A DNA stretch of 45,418 nt from Myxococcales bacterium UBA1203 (GCA_002309695.1 DBXV01000025.1:49751-95168), one strand, 5' to 3'; positions 8,463 to 18,500 are shown, counted from the stretch's first letter. The notes: generated by a model not told the origin, from the letters alone. Numbers and translations: made by a program.

Positions 8463-8646
8463 TCTGTCGTGCTCCTGTCAAACAAACGTGATTCGGGCCG
8501 ATGCCGACCGCCACCCCCCCTCCCAAAAAGCGCGCGGGCTTGTATCCGCACACCTGTGCAAAGAGAACCGTTTTCTTTCCCCTCAAATTTCCCTCAATTC
8601 ACGCTCTCCGCGCCGGATGCGGCCGCCCTTCACAGAAGACTTTTTC

Positions 8647-9690
8647 ATGGACTCTCCGGACAGCAGCGGCGCCCAGAAGGCTTTCGGATTCGCGCCGCCA
8701 TCGGACAGCGCCGAAATCGGCATCCGCGCGGGCGTCACCTTTGTGGGCATCCAGGCGCACAGTGTTGTGAACAAGGTTCACGGCACCCGCCTGTCGGGAT
8801 TCTGCTCGGTCAATCCCTATCGGGGATGCGAGCATGCCTGCGCCTACTGCTACGCCCGCTACACCCATGAATTTCTGGACCGGAAGCCGGGCGAGGAGTT
8901 CGAGCGGCGCGTTTACGTCAAGCTGAATGCGCCGGAGGCTTTTGCCCGCGACCTGAGGCGCACCCGGGGCATCTCTCAGAGTCAGATTCTCTTCGGCAGC
9001 GCCACGGACCCCTATCAGCCGGCAGAGGCGCGCTTTCATCTGACGGAGCGGATGCTTGCCAGGCTCCTGCCGATGAAGGGCCTCAGCATCGGCATCGTCA
9101 CCAAAAGTCCCCTCATCGAGCGCGACCTCGACCTGCTCCGCGAGCTCTCCCGCCGGCACGATCTGGAGCTCCTCATTTCCTGCGCTTTTTCTGAGGAAGA
9201 GGTGCGGATTCAGCGCCTTCTGGAGCCCCGGGTTGTCTCTCCCGCCCGCCGTCTGCAGACGATTGCCAGGTTCGCGGAGGCGGGCGTCCGCGTCGGCCTT
9301 CTCTGTGCCCCGCTCATTCCCGGCATCAACGACAGCCAGGAAGCGCTCCGAAGTCTCTGCGGCCGCGCCAGGGAAGCGGGCGCCTTCGACATCTCCGGCC
9401 AGGTGCTTTTTCTGGGGAGGGCCACGCGCGAGCCTTTTTTCCAATGGCTGCAGCGGCATCGGCCCGACCTGATGGACGGCTACCGGCGCGGCTACGCAGG
9501 CGGTCTGGAGCTCAGGGAGGACTGGCGGCACATCGTGGAGGAACGGCTCCTCAACGCGCGGATGGCCTGCGGGCTGACGGGCCTCATGCACCGGCGCCGC
9601 GATGACGCGCCCAGAGAGGTGACGGCTCTGGAAGAACTGGAACCGCCGGAGAGTCCTCCTCCCGGGAATGGCAAATCCTGCCTTCCTTGA
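8647..9690 (+). CDS. Radical SAM protein, SplB-like / Rv2578c-type family
   Basis: The protein has 347 residues from ATG 8647; an ATG at 8617 is also in frame, and 8647 was preferred for a weak AGAAG about 9 nt upstream. The radical SAM cluster motif CEHACAYC (Cys 61, 65 and 68, spaced CX3CX2C) is intact and sits in NPYRGCEHACAYCYARYTHE, characteristic of the spore photoproduct lyase-like branch. Other family marks are ILFGSATDPYQPAEARFHLT and SIGIVTKSPLIERDLDLL, followed by LCAPLIPGIND. The enzyme would bind a 4Fe-4S cluster and SAM and generate a 5'-deoxyadenosyl radical. The substrate of this non-sporulating branch is unknown. It is divergent from the aminopeptidase gene and directly followed by the B12-operon promoter, which overlaps its stop codon. 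Confidence 0.85.
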   Translation: MDSPDSSGAQKAFGFAPPSDSAEIGIRAGVTFVGIQAHSVVNKVHGTRLSGFCSVNPYRGCEHACAYCYARYTHEFLDRKPGEEFERRVYVKLNAPEAFARDLRRTRGISQSQILFGSATDPYQPAEARFHLTERMLARLLPMKGLSIGIVTKSPLIERDLDLLRELSRRHDLELLISCAFSEEEVRIQRLLEPRVVSPARRLQTIARFAEAGVRVGLLCAPLIPGINDSQEALRSLCGRAREAGAFDISGQVLFLGRATREPFFQWLQRHRPDLMDGYRRGYAGGLELREDWRHIVEERLLNARMACGLTGLMHRRRDDAPREVTALEELEPPESPPPGNGKSCLP

Positions 9691-9715
9691 TTTCCCGACC
9701 TCCCATCGCTAGGGG
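9687..9715 (+). promoter_or_regulatory. Promoter of the cobalamin riboswitch / btuB operon
   Basis: TTGATT (9687-9692) and TAGGGG (9710-9715) are exactly 17 bp apart, and the riboswitch begins about 13 bp downstream. The -10 surroundings TCGCTAGGGGC are repeated at the kinase promoter at 15450-15478, which supports a true promoter. Transcription should begin near 9722. Confidence 0.6.
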
Positions 9716-9727
9716 CCGCCGCGTTTT

Positions 9728-9940
9728 CGGGTGCCCGGTTTCGGGCCCAACAGGGAAGCCGGTGCAAATCCGGCGCGGTCCCGCCACTGTGACCGGGTGA
9801 TGCCAGCCGACTGCATGCTCCCTCCTCATTTTTCCGGGGAGCGCCACCTGCCCTTCGAGGCGCGGGGAAGGCACGATGCAGGAGGCCCGGACGGGAAACT
9901 CTTCCCGGACCGGCCCCGCAAGCCAGGAGACCTGCCCGGA
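9728..9940 (+). promoter_or_regulatory. Cobalamin riboswitch (adenosylcobalamin-type)
   Basis: The conserved core is readable: CAGGGAAGCCGGTGCAAATC at 9751-9770, then CGCGGTCCCGCCACTGTGAC at 9774-9793, and the B12 box GCCAGGAGACCTGCC at 9922-9936. The order and spacing fit a large class I element with an expanded peripheral region between 9800 and 9920. Cobalamin binding normally represses expression of downstream uptake genes by sequestering the start site or terminating transcription. Here btuB starts about 75 bp after the B12 box. No U-tract terminator is obvious in the gap, so translational control looks more likely. Confidence 0.95.
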
Positions 9941-10013
9941 CGGACGGAGAAATCGCCAGCTGCGCGGCTCCGTCCCCAGACACGCCTTCCGACCGAGAGG
10001 GCACTGGGCTTCC

Positions 10014-12068
10014 ATGGCACGTTACGCATCTCCCATTGGCTCCGGGTGCGCCCGGCATCGCCGCTTTTCTGCCGTTCTGGCCGCTGTCCTCGCCTCCGCC
10101 GAGGCCTGGGCCGATGAGACGCCTGACGCTGCCGCCGAGCGTTCTGATTTTGAGGAGAGCGCCCTTCCGGAGATTGTCGTCTCGGCCGACGCCGAAGGTG
10201 CAGACGGCACGTCTCCCCGGCTGAAATCCGCGCAGCTGTCAGCAGCCCGGGCCGCCGACCCGACGGGCGCCATCACCACGGTCGAGAGGTCTCCTGCAGC
10301 CAATGTCGATGCGCCGGACGCGGCCTCGATGGCCGCGCGCGCGCCCGGACTGACCGTGCGCGATCAGGGGCACAACCAGCCGGTCACGATTTCGCTGCGC
10401 GGTTCTTCTCCGGACCAGGTTCCAGTCCTCGTGGACGGCATCAGGCTCAACGGACTCGCCGGCGGCGGCTTTGACCTATCGCTGTTTCCCGCCGCCTTCA
10501 TCCGCCGCCTGTCTGTCGTCCGCGGCGCCAATGGCGCCACCTATGGCTCGGGCACGCTGGGCGGCGCCGTCAGCCTCGAACTTCTCTCTCCCGGGCCCGG
10601 TGAAAAGCGGCTCTTCGGCGAGATTGGTTGGGGGTCATTTCTCAGTTTCGACGGTTCGCTGGGCGGCGCGGCGGACCTGAGCGGCACGCGGATTCTGGCG
10701 GGCATCCAGGCAAAGACTTCGAGGGGCGACTACCCTTTCGACTACGACCCGACGCCTCTGATTCCCGACGACGGGACGGTGCGCAGGCGGCGCGAAAACA
10801 ACGAAATGCAGCGATACGGCGCTCTGGTGCGCGTTCAGCGGGAAGGGCGCGCCGACATCGACTTTTTCGTTGAAGCCGACGGCGGGCGGAGGGGCGTTCC
10901 CGGGGCTGTGCAGGCGCCGACCCGCTATGCGGAGCAGAACGACGCGTCCATCATCTCTTCCGGCAGGGTCAGAGGCGCGCTGATGCCGGGCCTCGAAGCG
11001 GAGGGGCGGCTCTCCGGCAGGCTGGGCTTTCTCCAGTGGTCTCCCGACAGGCGCGACCGTGAGAGCTGGCAGAACGAGCACAGCGTCACTGCCAGCGCTT
11101 CTCTCCGGAAAAGCTTTTCCATGGACACGCTGGAAGTTGGCGGTCAGGCGGGCCGCGAAGGGCTCAGCGGTCCCTTTCACGGAAATCACGGCCGGACGAC
11201 CGGAGCGCTCTTCGCCGCCAATGAGCTGGAAATCGGCGTTTTCACGCTGGCAGCCGCAGCGCGCGGCGAATTTACCGGGAGTGAGTTTGGCTTTCTGCCG
11301 CGGCTCGGCATCGGGGTGGTTCCCGCTGAATGGCTGGAGCTGTCCGCCAACGTTGGCCGCTCGTTCCGCGTTCCTTCTTTTGGAGAGCTCTATCTGGAAC
11401 AGGGCAGCATCTCTCCCAATCCGGACCTCACGCCCGAAACCGCCATCTATGGAGATGCGTCCGCGGCCGTCACGCTCGCGCCGATTCCCGGCCTGCCCGA
11501 TGCCAGCCTCCACCTTGCCGCCTCCGGCTTCGTCACCCGCTACGGCGACGTCATCCTTTACGAGCTGTATGGGCCGATGCGCGTCAAACCCTTCAACCTG
11601 GGTGCTGCGCTGGCCTGGGGCGGCGAATTTGAGGCAGAGCTCGCCGCCGCTCTGCCAAAGGGCGTGGACCTTCGGCTGGCCGCCGCCTACACGCTGCAAA
11701 GCTCCCGCAATCAGAGCCGCGACGTGCGCTACCGGGGCAAAGAGCTGCCCTTTCGTCCGAGGCACCGCGCCGCAGCCCGGCTGGAAATTTCCGTCTGGCG
11801 GCTGGAAGCCTTCGCGGCCCTTGATTTTCAGAGCCGCCAGTTCACCAACCGATCCTCCACCGACGCTCTCGACGGGCACCTCCGCTCTGACGCTGGCCTC
11901 AGGTGCATCCTCCACCGCAAGTCGGGCCTGTCTCTGGGAGCGGTCATCAAAAACATCGGCGGCACTCAGGGTCAGGACCTCTACGGCTATCCCCTGACCG
12001 GCCGCTCGTTCCACGTCACCCTGGGGTTCGATACCGGTTCCGAGAGCGCTTCTCCCCGCCGGCGTTGA
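10014..12068 (+). CDS. btuB: TonB-dependent outer-membrane cobalamin receptor
   Basis: The 684-residue protein starts at ATG 10014; longer in-frame versions would read through the riboswitch. A signal peptide ends near AEAWA-DE. A TonB-box-like stretch PEIVVSADA (about 48-56) is followed by the plug domain with APGLTVRDQGHNQPVTISLRG, DQVPVLVDGIRLNG and RRLSVVRGANGATYGSGTLGG. The rest is a 22-strand-type barrel ending in an aromatic strand, GRSFHVTLGFDT. It takes up cobalamin across the outer membrane using TonB/ExbBD energy. Assignment to B12 rests on the riboswitch directly upstream and on btuF and btuC downstream. The likely operon is btuB, propeller lipoprotein, btuF, btuC, with an 80-bp gap after btuB. 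Confidence 0.92.
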   Translation: MARYASPIGSGCARHRRFSAVLAAVLASAEAWADETPDAAAERSDFEESALPEIVVSADAEGADGTSPRLKSAQLSAARAADPTGAITTVERSPAANVDAPDAASMAARAPGLTVRDQGHNQPVTISLRGSSPDQVPVLVDGIRLNGLAGGGFDLSLFPAAFIRRLSVVRGANGATYGSGTLGGAVSLELLSPGPGEKRLFGEIGWGSFLSFDGSLGGAADLSGTRILAGIQAKTSRGDYPFDYDPTPLIPDDGTVRRRRENNEMQRYGALVRVQREGRADIDFFVEADGGRRGVPGAVQAPTRYAEQNDASIISSGRVRGALMPGLEAEGRLSGRLGFLQWSPDRRDRESWQNEHSVTASASLRKSFSMDTLEVGGQAGREGLSGPFHGNHGRTTGALFAANELEIGVFTLAAAARGEFTGSEFGFLPRLGIGVVPAEWLELSANVGRSFRVPSFGELYLEQGSISPNPDLTPETAIYGDASAAVTLAPIPGLPDASLHLAASGFVTRYGDVILYELYGPMRVKPFNLGAALAWGGEFEAELAAALPKGVDLRLAAAYTLQSSRNQSRDVRYRGKELPFRPRHRAAARLEISVWRLEAFAALDFQSRQFTNRSSTDALDGHLRSDAGLRCILHRKSGLSLGAVIKNIGGTQGQDLYGYPLTGRSFHVTLGFDTGSESASPRRR

Positions 12069-12148
12069 CCTTTTCTTTTCCGCAATCCCCTTCTCCGGCG
12101 CCGCGCCGGATTCCCCTGCCCGGCCGCCTCTCCACGAAAGGATTTTCC

Positions 12149-13351
12149 ATGAAGCGATTTCTGGCCCTCGCCGCTTTCCTCTCCCTCCTGACCGCCTGCG
12201 GCGGCTCCGACAAAATTGCCGCCAACGATTTCAGCGAGATTTTCTTTGATGCCTCCGGCCTCAAAAAAGACGCCGGCATCGAGCGCAACTCGGCCCGTCC
12301 TGCGGGCGTCGCAGCTGCCGGCGGCAAGCTCTTCGTCGCTCTGGGCAACCTGACCATCGACTGCCTCCAGCCTGCCGGTCCCGGCTACCTGGCCGTCATC
12401 GATTTGGAGACCGACGGCAAAAGCGACGCGGCCTATCGGCTGACGGAACTTCCCGCCGCCTGCCGGAATCCTCAGAACGTGCTGGCCAATGCCGACGGCA
12501 CCCGCGTCTTCGTCTCCTGTTCCGGACAGTTTGGCTACGGCGAGACGCCCAGCGAAGCGGTGGTCGCCGTGGACACCGACACCGAGCAGCCGCTCTTCAC
12601 CGTGCGTCTGGGCTGCACTGAGCTGGACAGCGACGACTGCAGGCCCGCCACGCCCGGCAAGATGGCATTCCTGGCCGACGGTTCACTTCTCGTGGGCGAC
12701 TCCGGGGACGGCCGGATTTTTCACTTCGACGCTGAAACAGGCGCGCAGGACGCCACGCTCCGCAAGGGACTCTCCATCTGCGCCAAGCATCCGGAGCTGG
12801 GCTGGCAGATGACCGGTGACATCGTCGTCAAGAATGACGGCCGCATCTTCGCCACCTGTTTCACCACCAGCGAGCTCATGTTCCTGGACGACAAGTTCAC
12901 CGTCTATTCGGGCAAGACCATCGGCTCCGGCGCGCAGCTTCTGGCCCTCAACGGCGAGCAGCTCCTCATCGGCGACTCGATGGACAACGCCCTCTATTCA
13001 ATGAACGTCGCCAGCGGACATTCCGACCTGCTTTCGGGCGGCGACCGGCTGGGCAAGGCGCCCAACCAGATCATCGTCAAGGACGGGCTCGCCTACGTGA
13101 TTGCCTCTCAGGACAACGTCATTCAGGTCATCGACCTCTCGAAGGACCGGCCCGGAACGCTGGGCGCCGGGCGCACCATCCAGCAGATTCCGACAAGGAC
13201 CAGCACCTCCGCCGACGCCACCAACACCAATCCCTATCTGGGAACCATCGAGGGCGATTCGCTTTACGTGACGCTCCTCGGAAGCTGCACCGCGGACGGT
13301 GATGCCGCGGGCAACCGCATCGTTCGGGTTGGCATCGGCAATGTGGAGTGA
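12149..13351 (+). CDS. Beta-propeller lipoprotein in B12 operon, BtuG-like by context
   Basis: The start at ATG 12149 is preceded by AAAGGA. The N terminus MKRFLALAAFLSLLTACGG is a lipoprotein signal with lipobox LTAC, so the protein should be membrane-anchored, at the inner or outer membrane. The remaining 380 residues show repeated beta blades of the YncE/NHL type: GVAAAGGKLFVALG, NPQNVLANADGTRVFVSC, GKMAFLADGSLLVGDSGDG, NDGRIFATCFTTSELMFL, NGEQLLIGDSMDNALYS, PNQIIVKDGLAYVIASQDN and GTIEGDSLYVTLLGS, about seven blades. Several Cys residues could form disulfides. It sits between btuB and btuF under the cobalamin riboswitch. In Bacteroides, BtuG is a surface beta-propeller lipoprotein that binds B12 tightly and sits on BtuB. 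A similar job is inferred here from position and fold, not from sequence identity. Confidence 0.8.
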   Translation: MKRFLALAAFLSLLTACGGSDKIAANDFSEIFFDASGLKKDAGIERNSARPAGVAAAGGKLFVALGNLTIDCLQPAGPGYLAVIDLETDGKSDAAYRLTELPAACRNPQNVLANADGTRVFVSCSGQFGYGETPSEAVVAVDTDTEQPLFTVRLGCTELDSDDCRPATPGKMAFLADGSLLVGDSGDGRIFHFDAETGAQDATLRKGLSICAKHPELGWQMTGDIVVKNDGRIFATCFTTSELMFLDDKFTVYSGKTIGSGAQLLALNGEQLLIGDSMDNALYSMNVASGHSDLLSGGDRLGKAPNQIIVKDGLAYVIASQDNVIQVIDLSKDRPGTLGAGRTIQQIPTRTSTSADATNTNPYLGTIEGDSLYVTLLGSCTADGDAAGNRIVRVGIGNVE

Positions 13352-14297
13352 GGCACCGGGGCGACAGAGCAGAGGCCTGGCGGTCCGCTCTTTCTCAGTC
13401 TCACTCGCACTGATTCTGACGGCCTGCGCCCCAAAGTCTGACGCGGACAGGGCGCGGGCCACGAATGAAGCAGTGAAGGTCAGCGCGGCCGTTCACTGCC
13501 CGCCCGAGGGCGGCGCCCGGCGCATCGTCTCGCTGGCACCATCCCTCACTGAATCGCTGCTGGCCGTCTCGCCCGACATGGCCGCGCGCGTGGCGGGCGT
13601 CACTTCCTTTGATGACGCCCCCGAGCTCAGGGACAAGGCGCGGGTGGGCGGCTATTCCGTCTTTTCCAGCGAGGCCATTGCCGCCCTTCGGCCGGACCTC
13701 GTTCTGGCCGAGGAAACTTCCCTGACGAAAGCGCAGCTGGACGGTCTCACGTCGCTGGGGCTCTGCGTGCGGACGCTTCCTCTGAGAACCGTGCAGCAGG
13801 CCGCGGAGGCCATCGCTGTTTCAGGCAGCCTCGCGGGAATGCCGCGCGAGGGAGAGCTGGCGGCCAATCGCCTGCGCGAAAGGCTGAAAAAGACGGCATC
13901 TCAGAGTGCCCGCAGGCTTCGGCGCCCCCGGGCCGTTGTACTGATTGGCTGGGAGCCGCCCACCGCCGCGGGACCGGAAACCTTCGCCGGTGAAATTCTC
14001 GCCATGACCGGCGCGGACAACGTTCTGACGGATGCCCGCGTCCTCTATCCGGTGCTGAGCGCCGAAGCGCTCCTCGCGCTGAAGCCGGAGCTCATTGTGG
14101 ATGCCGCGCACGCGCCCCCGGGGCCTGCCGAAGCCTTTCTTGAGCTGGCGAGACAGGCCGGTGTTCCGCTGACGCGCGTCGAGGCGGGCGAGAAGCTCCT
14201 GCGGCCGGGGCCGCATCTGGCGGAGGCGGCCGAAGAGCTGGCGGACCGCATTGATCAGGAATTCGGCGAAGCGGATGTCCCGAACGGCGAGCCATGA
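13341..14297 (+). CDS. btuF: Periplasmic cobalamin-binding lipoprotein
   Basis: ATG 13341 overlaps the end of the preceding gene by 11 bp, in keeping with an operon. The N terminus has a hydrophobic stretch ending in the lipobox LTAC (about residue 33), so this form is lipid-anchored, unlike soluble E. coli BtuF. The class III substrate-binding fold is evident: RRIVSLAPSLTESLLAV, then VAGVTSFDDAPELRDKARVGGYS, then EAIAALRPDLVLAEE, a long connecting helix, VVLIGWEPP and a second lobe ending ALLALKPELIVDAA. It would capture cobalamin in the periplasm and deliver it to BtuC. Its stop overlaps the btuC start (ATGA). Confidence 0.9.
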   Translation: MWSEAPGRQSRGLAVRSFSVSLALILTACAPKSDADRARATNEAVKVSAAVHCPPEGGARRIVSLAPSLTESLLAVSPDMAARVAGVTSFDDAPELRDKARVGGYSVFSSEAIAALRPDLVLAEETSLTKAQLDGLTSLGLCVRTLPLRTVQQAAEAIAVSGSLAGMPREGELAANRLRERLKKTASQSARRLRRPRAVVLIGWEPPTAAGPETFAGEILAMTGADNVLTDARVLYPVLSAEALLALKPELIVDAAHAPPGPAEAFLELARQAGVPLTRVEAGEKLLRPGPHLAEAAEELADRIDQEFGEADVPNGEP

Positions 14298-15427
14298 CAC
14301 ACACGCAATCTCTTCCAGACGAAGGGGCTGAGACGGCTCCGCGGGATTCATCGGAAGCGCGGTACGCGCGGCGTCACCTCGGATTTCGGGGCGCCGCCAT
14401 CGCTGCCGCTGCCGCGGCCGTTCTGTCCTTTCTCGCCGCGCTCCTTCTGGGCGAATCCTCCATTTCCCTCAGGGCGGCACTCTCCCAGCCCGGCTCCATC
14501 GACGCGCTCGTCCTCTTCAATCTGAGACTGCCCCGGGCCTGTCTGGCCTGCCTCGTGGGCGCGTCTCTGGGACTTTCCGGCGCTGTTCTGCAGCCGCTTC
14601 TGCGCAATCCACTGGCAGACCCCTTCGTTCTGGGCGTGTCCGGCGGCGCGGCGCTGGGTGCGGCGGCTTCCCTCGCTGCGGGAGGCATGGCCTTCGGTGC
14701 GCTCCTGAGTCAGCCCTGCGTCTTTCTTCCAGCAGCTCTGGCCGATGCCTGCGTCCCCGTCGTCCAGAGTTCGCCGACCGTCATCTCCGCACTCATCGGC
14801 GCCTTTCTCTCCACACTGCTCGTCTGCGCGGCTGCCTCGGGCAGCGGCCGCATGTCCCCCGTCCATGCGCTTCTGGCAGGCGTCGTCTTCAACGCCCTGG
14901 CCGCCTCAGCCATCACGGTCATCAAGGCGCTGTCGCCGCCCGGCCGTCTGGGAGAGCTCACATTCTGGCTCTCGGGAAGCATTCCCGCCGTCTCCTGGAA
15001 TCAGCTTCTGGCCGCCGCTGTTGTGCTGACACTGGCTGCCGCGCGCCTCTTCACGCTCTCTCACGCGCTGAATCTGCTTTCTCTCGGACAGAGGCAGGCA
15101 GCCGTTCTGGGGCTCGACGCGGGGCGCGCATCCCGCGCGCTCTTTCTCTGGACCTCACTCCTCGTGGCAGTGACGGTCGCTCTCTCCGGCATGATTGGCT
15201 TCGTCGGGCTCATCGTCCCTCACCTGCTCCGGCGCGCCGCGGGCGCGGACAATCGGCGGCTTCTTCCCCTCTCCGCTCTCCTCGGCGCGGCGGTTCTCCT
15301 GCTTGCCGACCTCGCTTCCCGGATGCTCCTGCCGGCTGCGGGAACGGTCCTGCCCGTCGGCGCGCTGACAGCACTGGCCGGCGCGCCTTTTTTTCTGGCG
15401 CTGCTTCGGCGCCGCCCCACGCCCTGA
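14294..15427 (+). CDS. btuC: Cobalamin ABC transporter permease, FecCD family
   Basis: The ATG overlaps the btuF stop by 4 bp. The 377-residue protein carries a 40-residue polar N terminus, then about ten hydrophobic segments. Family marks are RLPRACLACLVGASLGLSGA near residue 75, LRNPLADPFVLGVSGGAALG, and GFVGLIVPHLLRRAAGADNR near residue 305, the coupling region that contacts the ATPase. It forms the dimeric inner-membrane channel of the B12 importer. The matching ATPase gene btuD, usually next to it, is absent: the next gene, 81 bp downstream and behind its own promoter, is a protein kinase. The ATPase must be encoded elsewhere or shared. Confidence 0.92.
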   Translation: MTHTQSLPDEGAETAPRDSSEARYARRHLGFRGAAIAAAAAAVLSFLAALLLGESSISLRAALSQPGSIDALVLFNLRLPRACLACLVGASLGLSGAVLQPLLRNPLADPFVLGVSGGAALGAAASLAAGGMAFGALLSQPCVFLPAALADACVPVVQSSPTVISALIGAFLSTLLVCAAASGSGRMSPVHALLAGVVFNALAASAITVIKALSPPGRLGELTFWLSGSIPAVSWNQLLAAAVVLTLAAARLFTLSHALNLLSLGQRQAAVLGLDAGRASRALFLWTSLLVAVTVALSGMIGFVGLIVPHLLRRAAGADNRRLLPLSALLGAAVLLLADLASRMLLPAAGTVLPVGALTALAGAPFFLALLRRRPTP

Positions 15428-15449
15428 AATCGGCCCAAAACACCGGGGC

Positions 15450-15478
15450 TTGTCAGTGGCGGGGACCCTCGCTAGGGG
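15450..15478 (+). promoter_or_regulatory. Promoter of the Ser/Thr kinase gene
   Basis: TTGTCA (15450-15455) and TAGGGG (15473-15478) have a 17-bp spacer. The 11 bases TCGCTAGGGGC around the -10 are identical to those at the btuB promoter. The TTG start codon lies 30 bp downstream. Confidence 0.55.
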
Positions 15479-15508
15479 CGCCGCCTCCCGAAATCCGAGG
15501 CCTGTTCA

Positions 15509-18500
15509 TTGAGTCCAACCCACCAAGAAACTGACGACGCAGCGCTGGCCATTCAGACGGCGCTGGACCTGGGCGTCATCTCGCTGGAACAGGCCAGCCA
15601 GACGCTGGAGGCCGTGGAGAAAGGACTCATCGGCGACCCCGTTCAGGGAATGGTCTCCCGCGGCTTCATCACCGAGGAGGCAGCCGCGCGGATTCGGGAC
15701 CTGATTGGCTCGCCGGAATCCATCGGCGACGCGGGGAATGCTCCCTTTTCCTTTGAGGCGCGAGCCATTGCTCCCTCGGTCAGCCCGAAGATGGTCAGCA
15801 CTGAGGAAGCAACCAATCCGCTTCCCATGTCAGGCGATTCGGCCAGTGCCCGGAGCAGCGGCGCGCCCGCGCCCGACGAAGCCGTCTTCCGCAGCGCGTC
15901 TTCCCGAAAAACGACGTCGCCTGAACCGGGCCGGAAAAAAAATGCGGCGTCATCGCCGCCGCAGCCGTCCGAAGCGCCCGTCTTCATGCAGTCCTCCAAC
16001 CGGGAGCCCACCTCGCCGGAGCCGGGCAGACAGAAAACCACTTCCAGAGATGAAGGCGGCAGCGACGCATCTTCCGGCGAGGCCAAAGATCCAAAAGAGC
16101 CCTCCACGCGGACCGGGCGTCCCCCCCGGGTCATCCGCACGCCGTCCGCCCATCCGTCTTCGGTTCCCAGATTTCTGGAAAATCCCACCGGCGGCACGCC
16201 CGGTGACAGTGCGGCCGAGCCCGGAGCTGAGGGGCTCGCCGTAGAGCAGCCCGGCCGCTACACGTTCCGCTACCTCCACGCGAGCGGCGGCCAGGCGCGG
16301 ATTCTTCTGGTTCACGACGAGCAGATTGGCCGGGATGTCGCCCTCAAAGAGGTCTCGCTGGACGAGATTCACGCCATCACGGACCGCTCCTCGTCGAGCA
16401 AGAGCTCCCTGACCAGCGCGGAGATGCAGCGGCTCCTCCGCGAGGCGCGGGTCACGGGGCAGCTCGAACATCCCAACATCGTCCCCGTTTATGACCTGGG
16501 AAAGCGGCGGGACGGCGCGCTCTACTACACGATGCGCTTCGTCCGCGGCGTCACACTCTCCCAGAGGCTCAAGGCCTGCCGAACGCTCAGTGAGCGCCTG
16601 CGCCTGCTCAAGCCCTTCCTCGATATTTGCAACGCCATCGCCTACGCCCACAGCCGCGGCGTGATTCACCGCGACCTGAAGCCCGCCAACGCCATGGTGG
16701 GAGAGTTCGGCGAGACGGTGCTTCTCGACTGGGGCATCGCCAAGGTGCGCCACCGGGATGAAATCCGCAGCGTGGATGTCTCGAACGAGTCCAAGTTCCT
16801 GCCGGATTCCGATCAGGGCGCGCAGACGGTCATGGGCGAGGCCATCGGCACTCCCGGCTACATGAGCCCGGAGCAGGCCAAGGGCCAGGTTGACCAGATT
16901 GATGAGCGCTCGGACGTCTTTGGCCTGGGGGCGATTCTCTACCAGATCCTCACCGGCCAGCCGCCCTACAAGGGAGGGACCGAGGATGAGCTGCTGATTC
17001 TCGCCCGAAGGGGAAAGGTCACGGGCGTTTTGAAGCTCTCGCCCGACGCGCCCCGCCCTCTGGCCGCCATTGCCGAAAAGGCCCTCGCCGCAGATCCGGC
17101 CGACCGCTACCAGAGCGCCAAGGAGCTGGCCGACGAGATTGACAGCTACATGACCGGCGGGCGCGTCTCGGCCTACGCCTACAGTTCCCGCGAACTTCTG
17201 CTCCGCTTCGCCCGCCAGCACAGGCTGCTTCTCTCCAGCGCCGCCCTGCTCTTCGTCGTCATCTGCTCGGCACTCATCGCTGTCTCCATGTCGCTCAAAC
17301 GGCAGCAGGCAGCCAACGCCGCGCTGGATGAGGCGCGCAGGCAGGAACACTCCGAACGGCTGTCCGCCAACCTCAATCTGGCGGCCATGCACGCCATGGA
17401 TTCCGGGCGGTTCAGCGCGTCCCACAAGTTCGCCTCGGCCGAAAAGAGCGCGCTCCTGTCGCTCCGGCACAATCCGGCGCATCCCAAAAGCGCGTTCTAT
17501 TCGCCGCAGGAGCTGAGCAGCTTCCCCAAAGCCCGCTTCCTGCGCGTTCTGGCCGCCTCGTCCCTCTATCAGGCGCGCCTGCGGAACTTCGCCTCGCTGG
17601 TCTGGAGCTTTACCGGCGACGAGGCCATGACCGCGCCCGCCTTCTCGCCCGACGGCAGCAGGCTGGCGGTGGGCAGCTACGACGGCAGGGTCCGGTTTCT
17701 CGACACGGCCGCGGGCACGCTCATCACGGCGCTTCCCGGACACAGCACGCGCATCAACAGCGTCGCCTTCTCGCCCGACGGCAGGCTTCTGGCCTCAGCT
17801 GCGCAGGAACCCTCCATCATCGTCCGCGATGCCCAGACCGGCGTCATTCGCTTCCATCTTCTGGGGCATCGGCGGGCCGTCAGGTCCATCGCCTTTTCCG
17901 ATGACAGCCGCTTCCTCGTCTCCGGCAGCATCGACGGCACTGTCCGCCTCTGGGACACGGCCTCAGGCAAAGAAGTCCGCGTCTTCGCCATTCCCCGCGA
18001 GCAGGCCGAGGTGAATGCCGTCCTGTTTGCCGGCAGCGGCAGGGCCATCATCGCCGGATGCTCCGACGGCGCGATTCTGCGCATTCCTCTGGACACCCCC
18101 GACAGCGGCGAGAACGGCAGCGCTGAATCCATCGAGACCATCTATCAGCGGGCCGGTGAAATCTGGACGCTGGCCAAGCCGCTGACGACGTCCTCCGATC
18201 GAATTCTGGCCGCCGGACGCACCGAGCAGGCCGTCATCGAAATCACCGTCCGCGGCACGCCCACGCTGGTCATGGAAGGACACGAAAACGGCATCTCCTC
18301 GGTGGCCTACGACCCCTCCGGCAGCTACATCGCCACATCGGGCTACGACGCCGCCATTCGGCTCTGGAGCCAGCTTTCGGGGACGCCTCTTCTGACCATC
18401 GAGGGCCACACCGATTTCGTCTCCGGCGCCGCCTTCGCCCCGAGAGCCCCGCTGCTGGCCAGCACCGGCTTCGACCGCACCGTGCGCCTCTGGCGGCTGG

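Noticed and set aside
8548..8559. Inverted repeat GCACACCTGTGC between the divergent aminopeptidase and radical SAM genes
   Set aside because: Five-base arms in a GC-rich intergenic region are not enough to call an operator; no second copy was seen.
9876..10013. N-terminal extension of btuB in frame
   Set aside because: These bases are the 3' part of the cobalamin riboswitch, and a clear signal peptide starts at ATG 10014.
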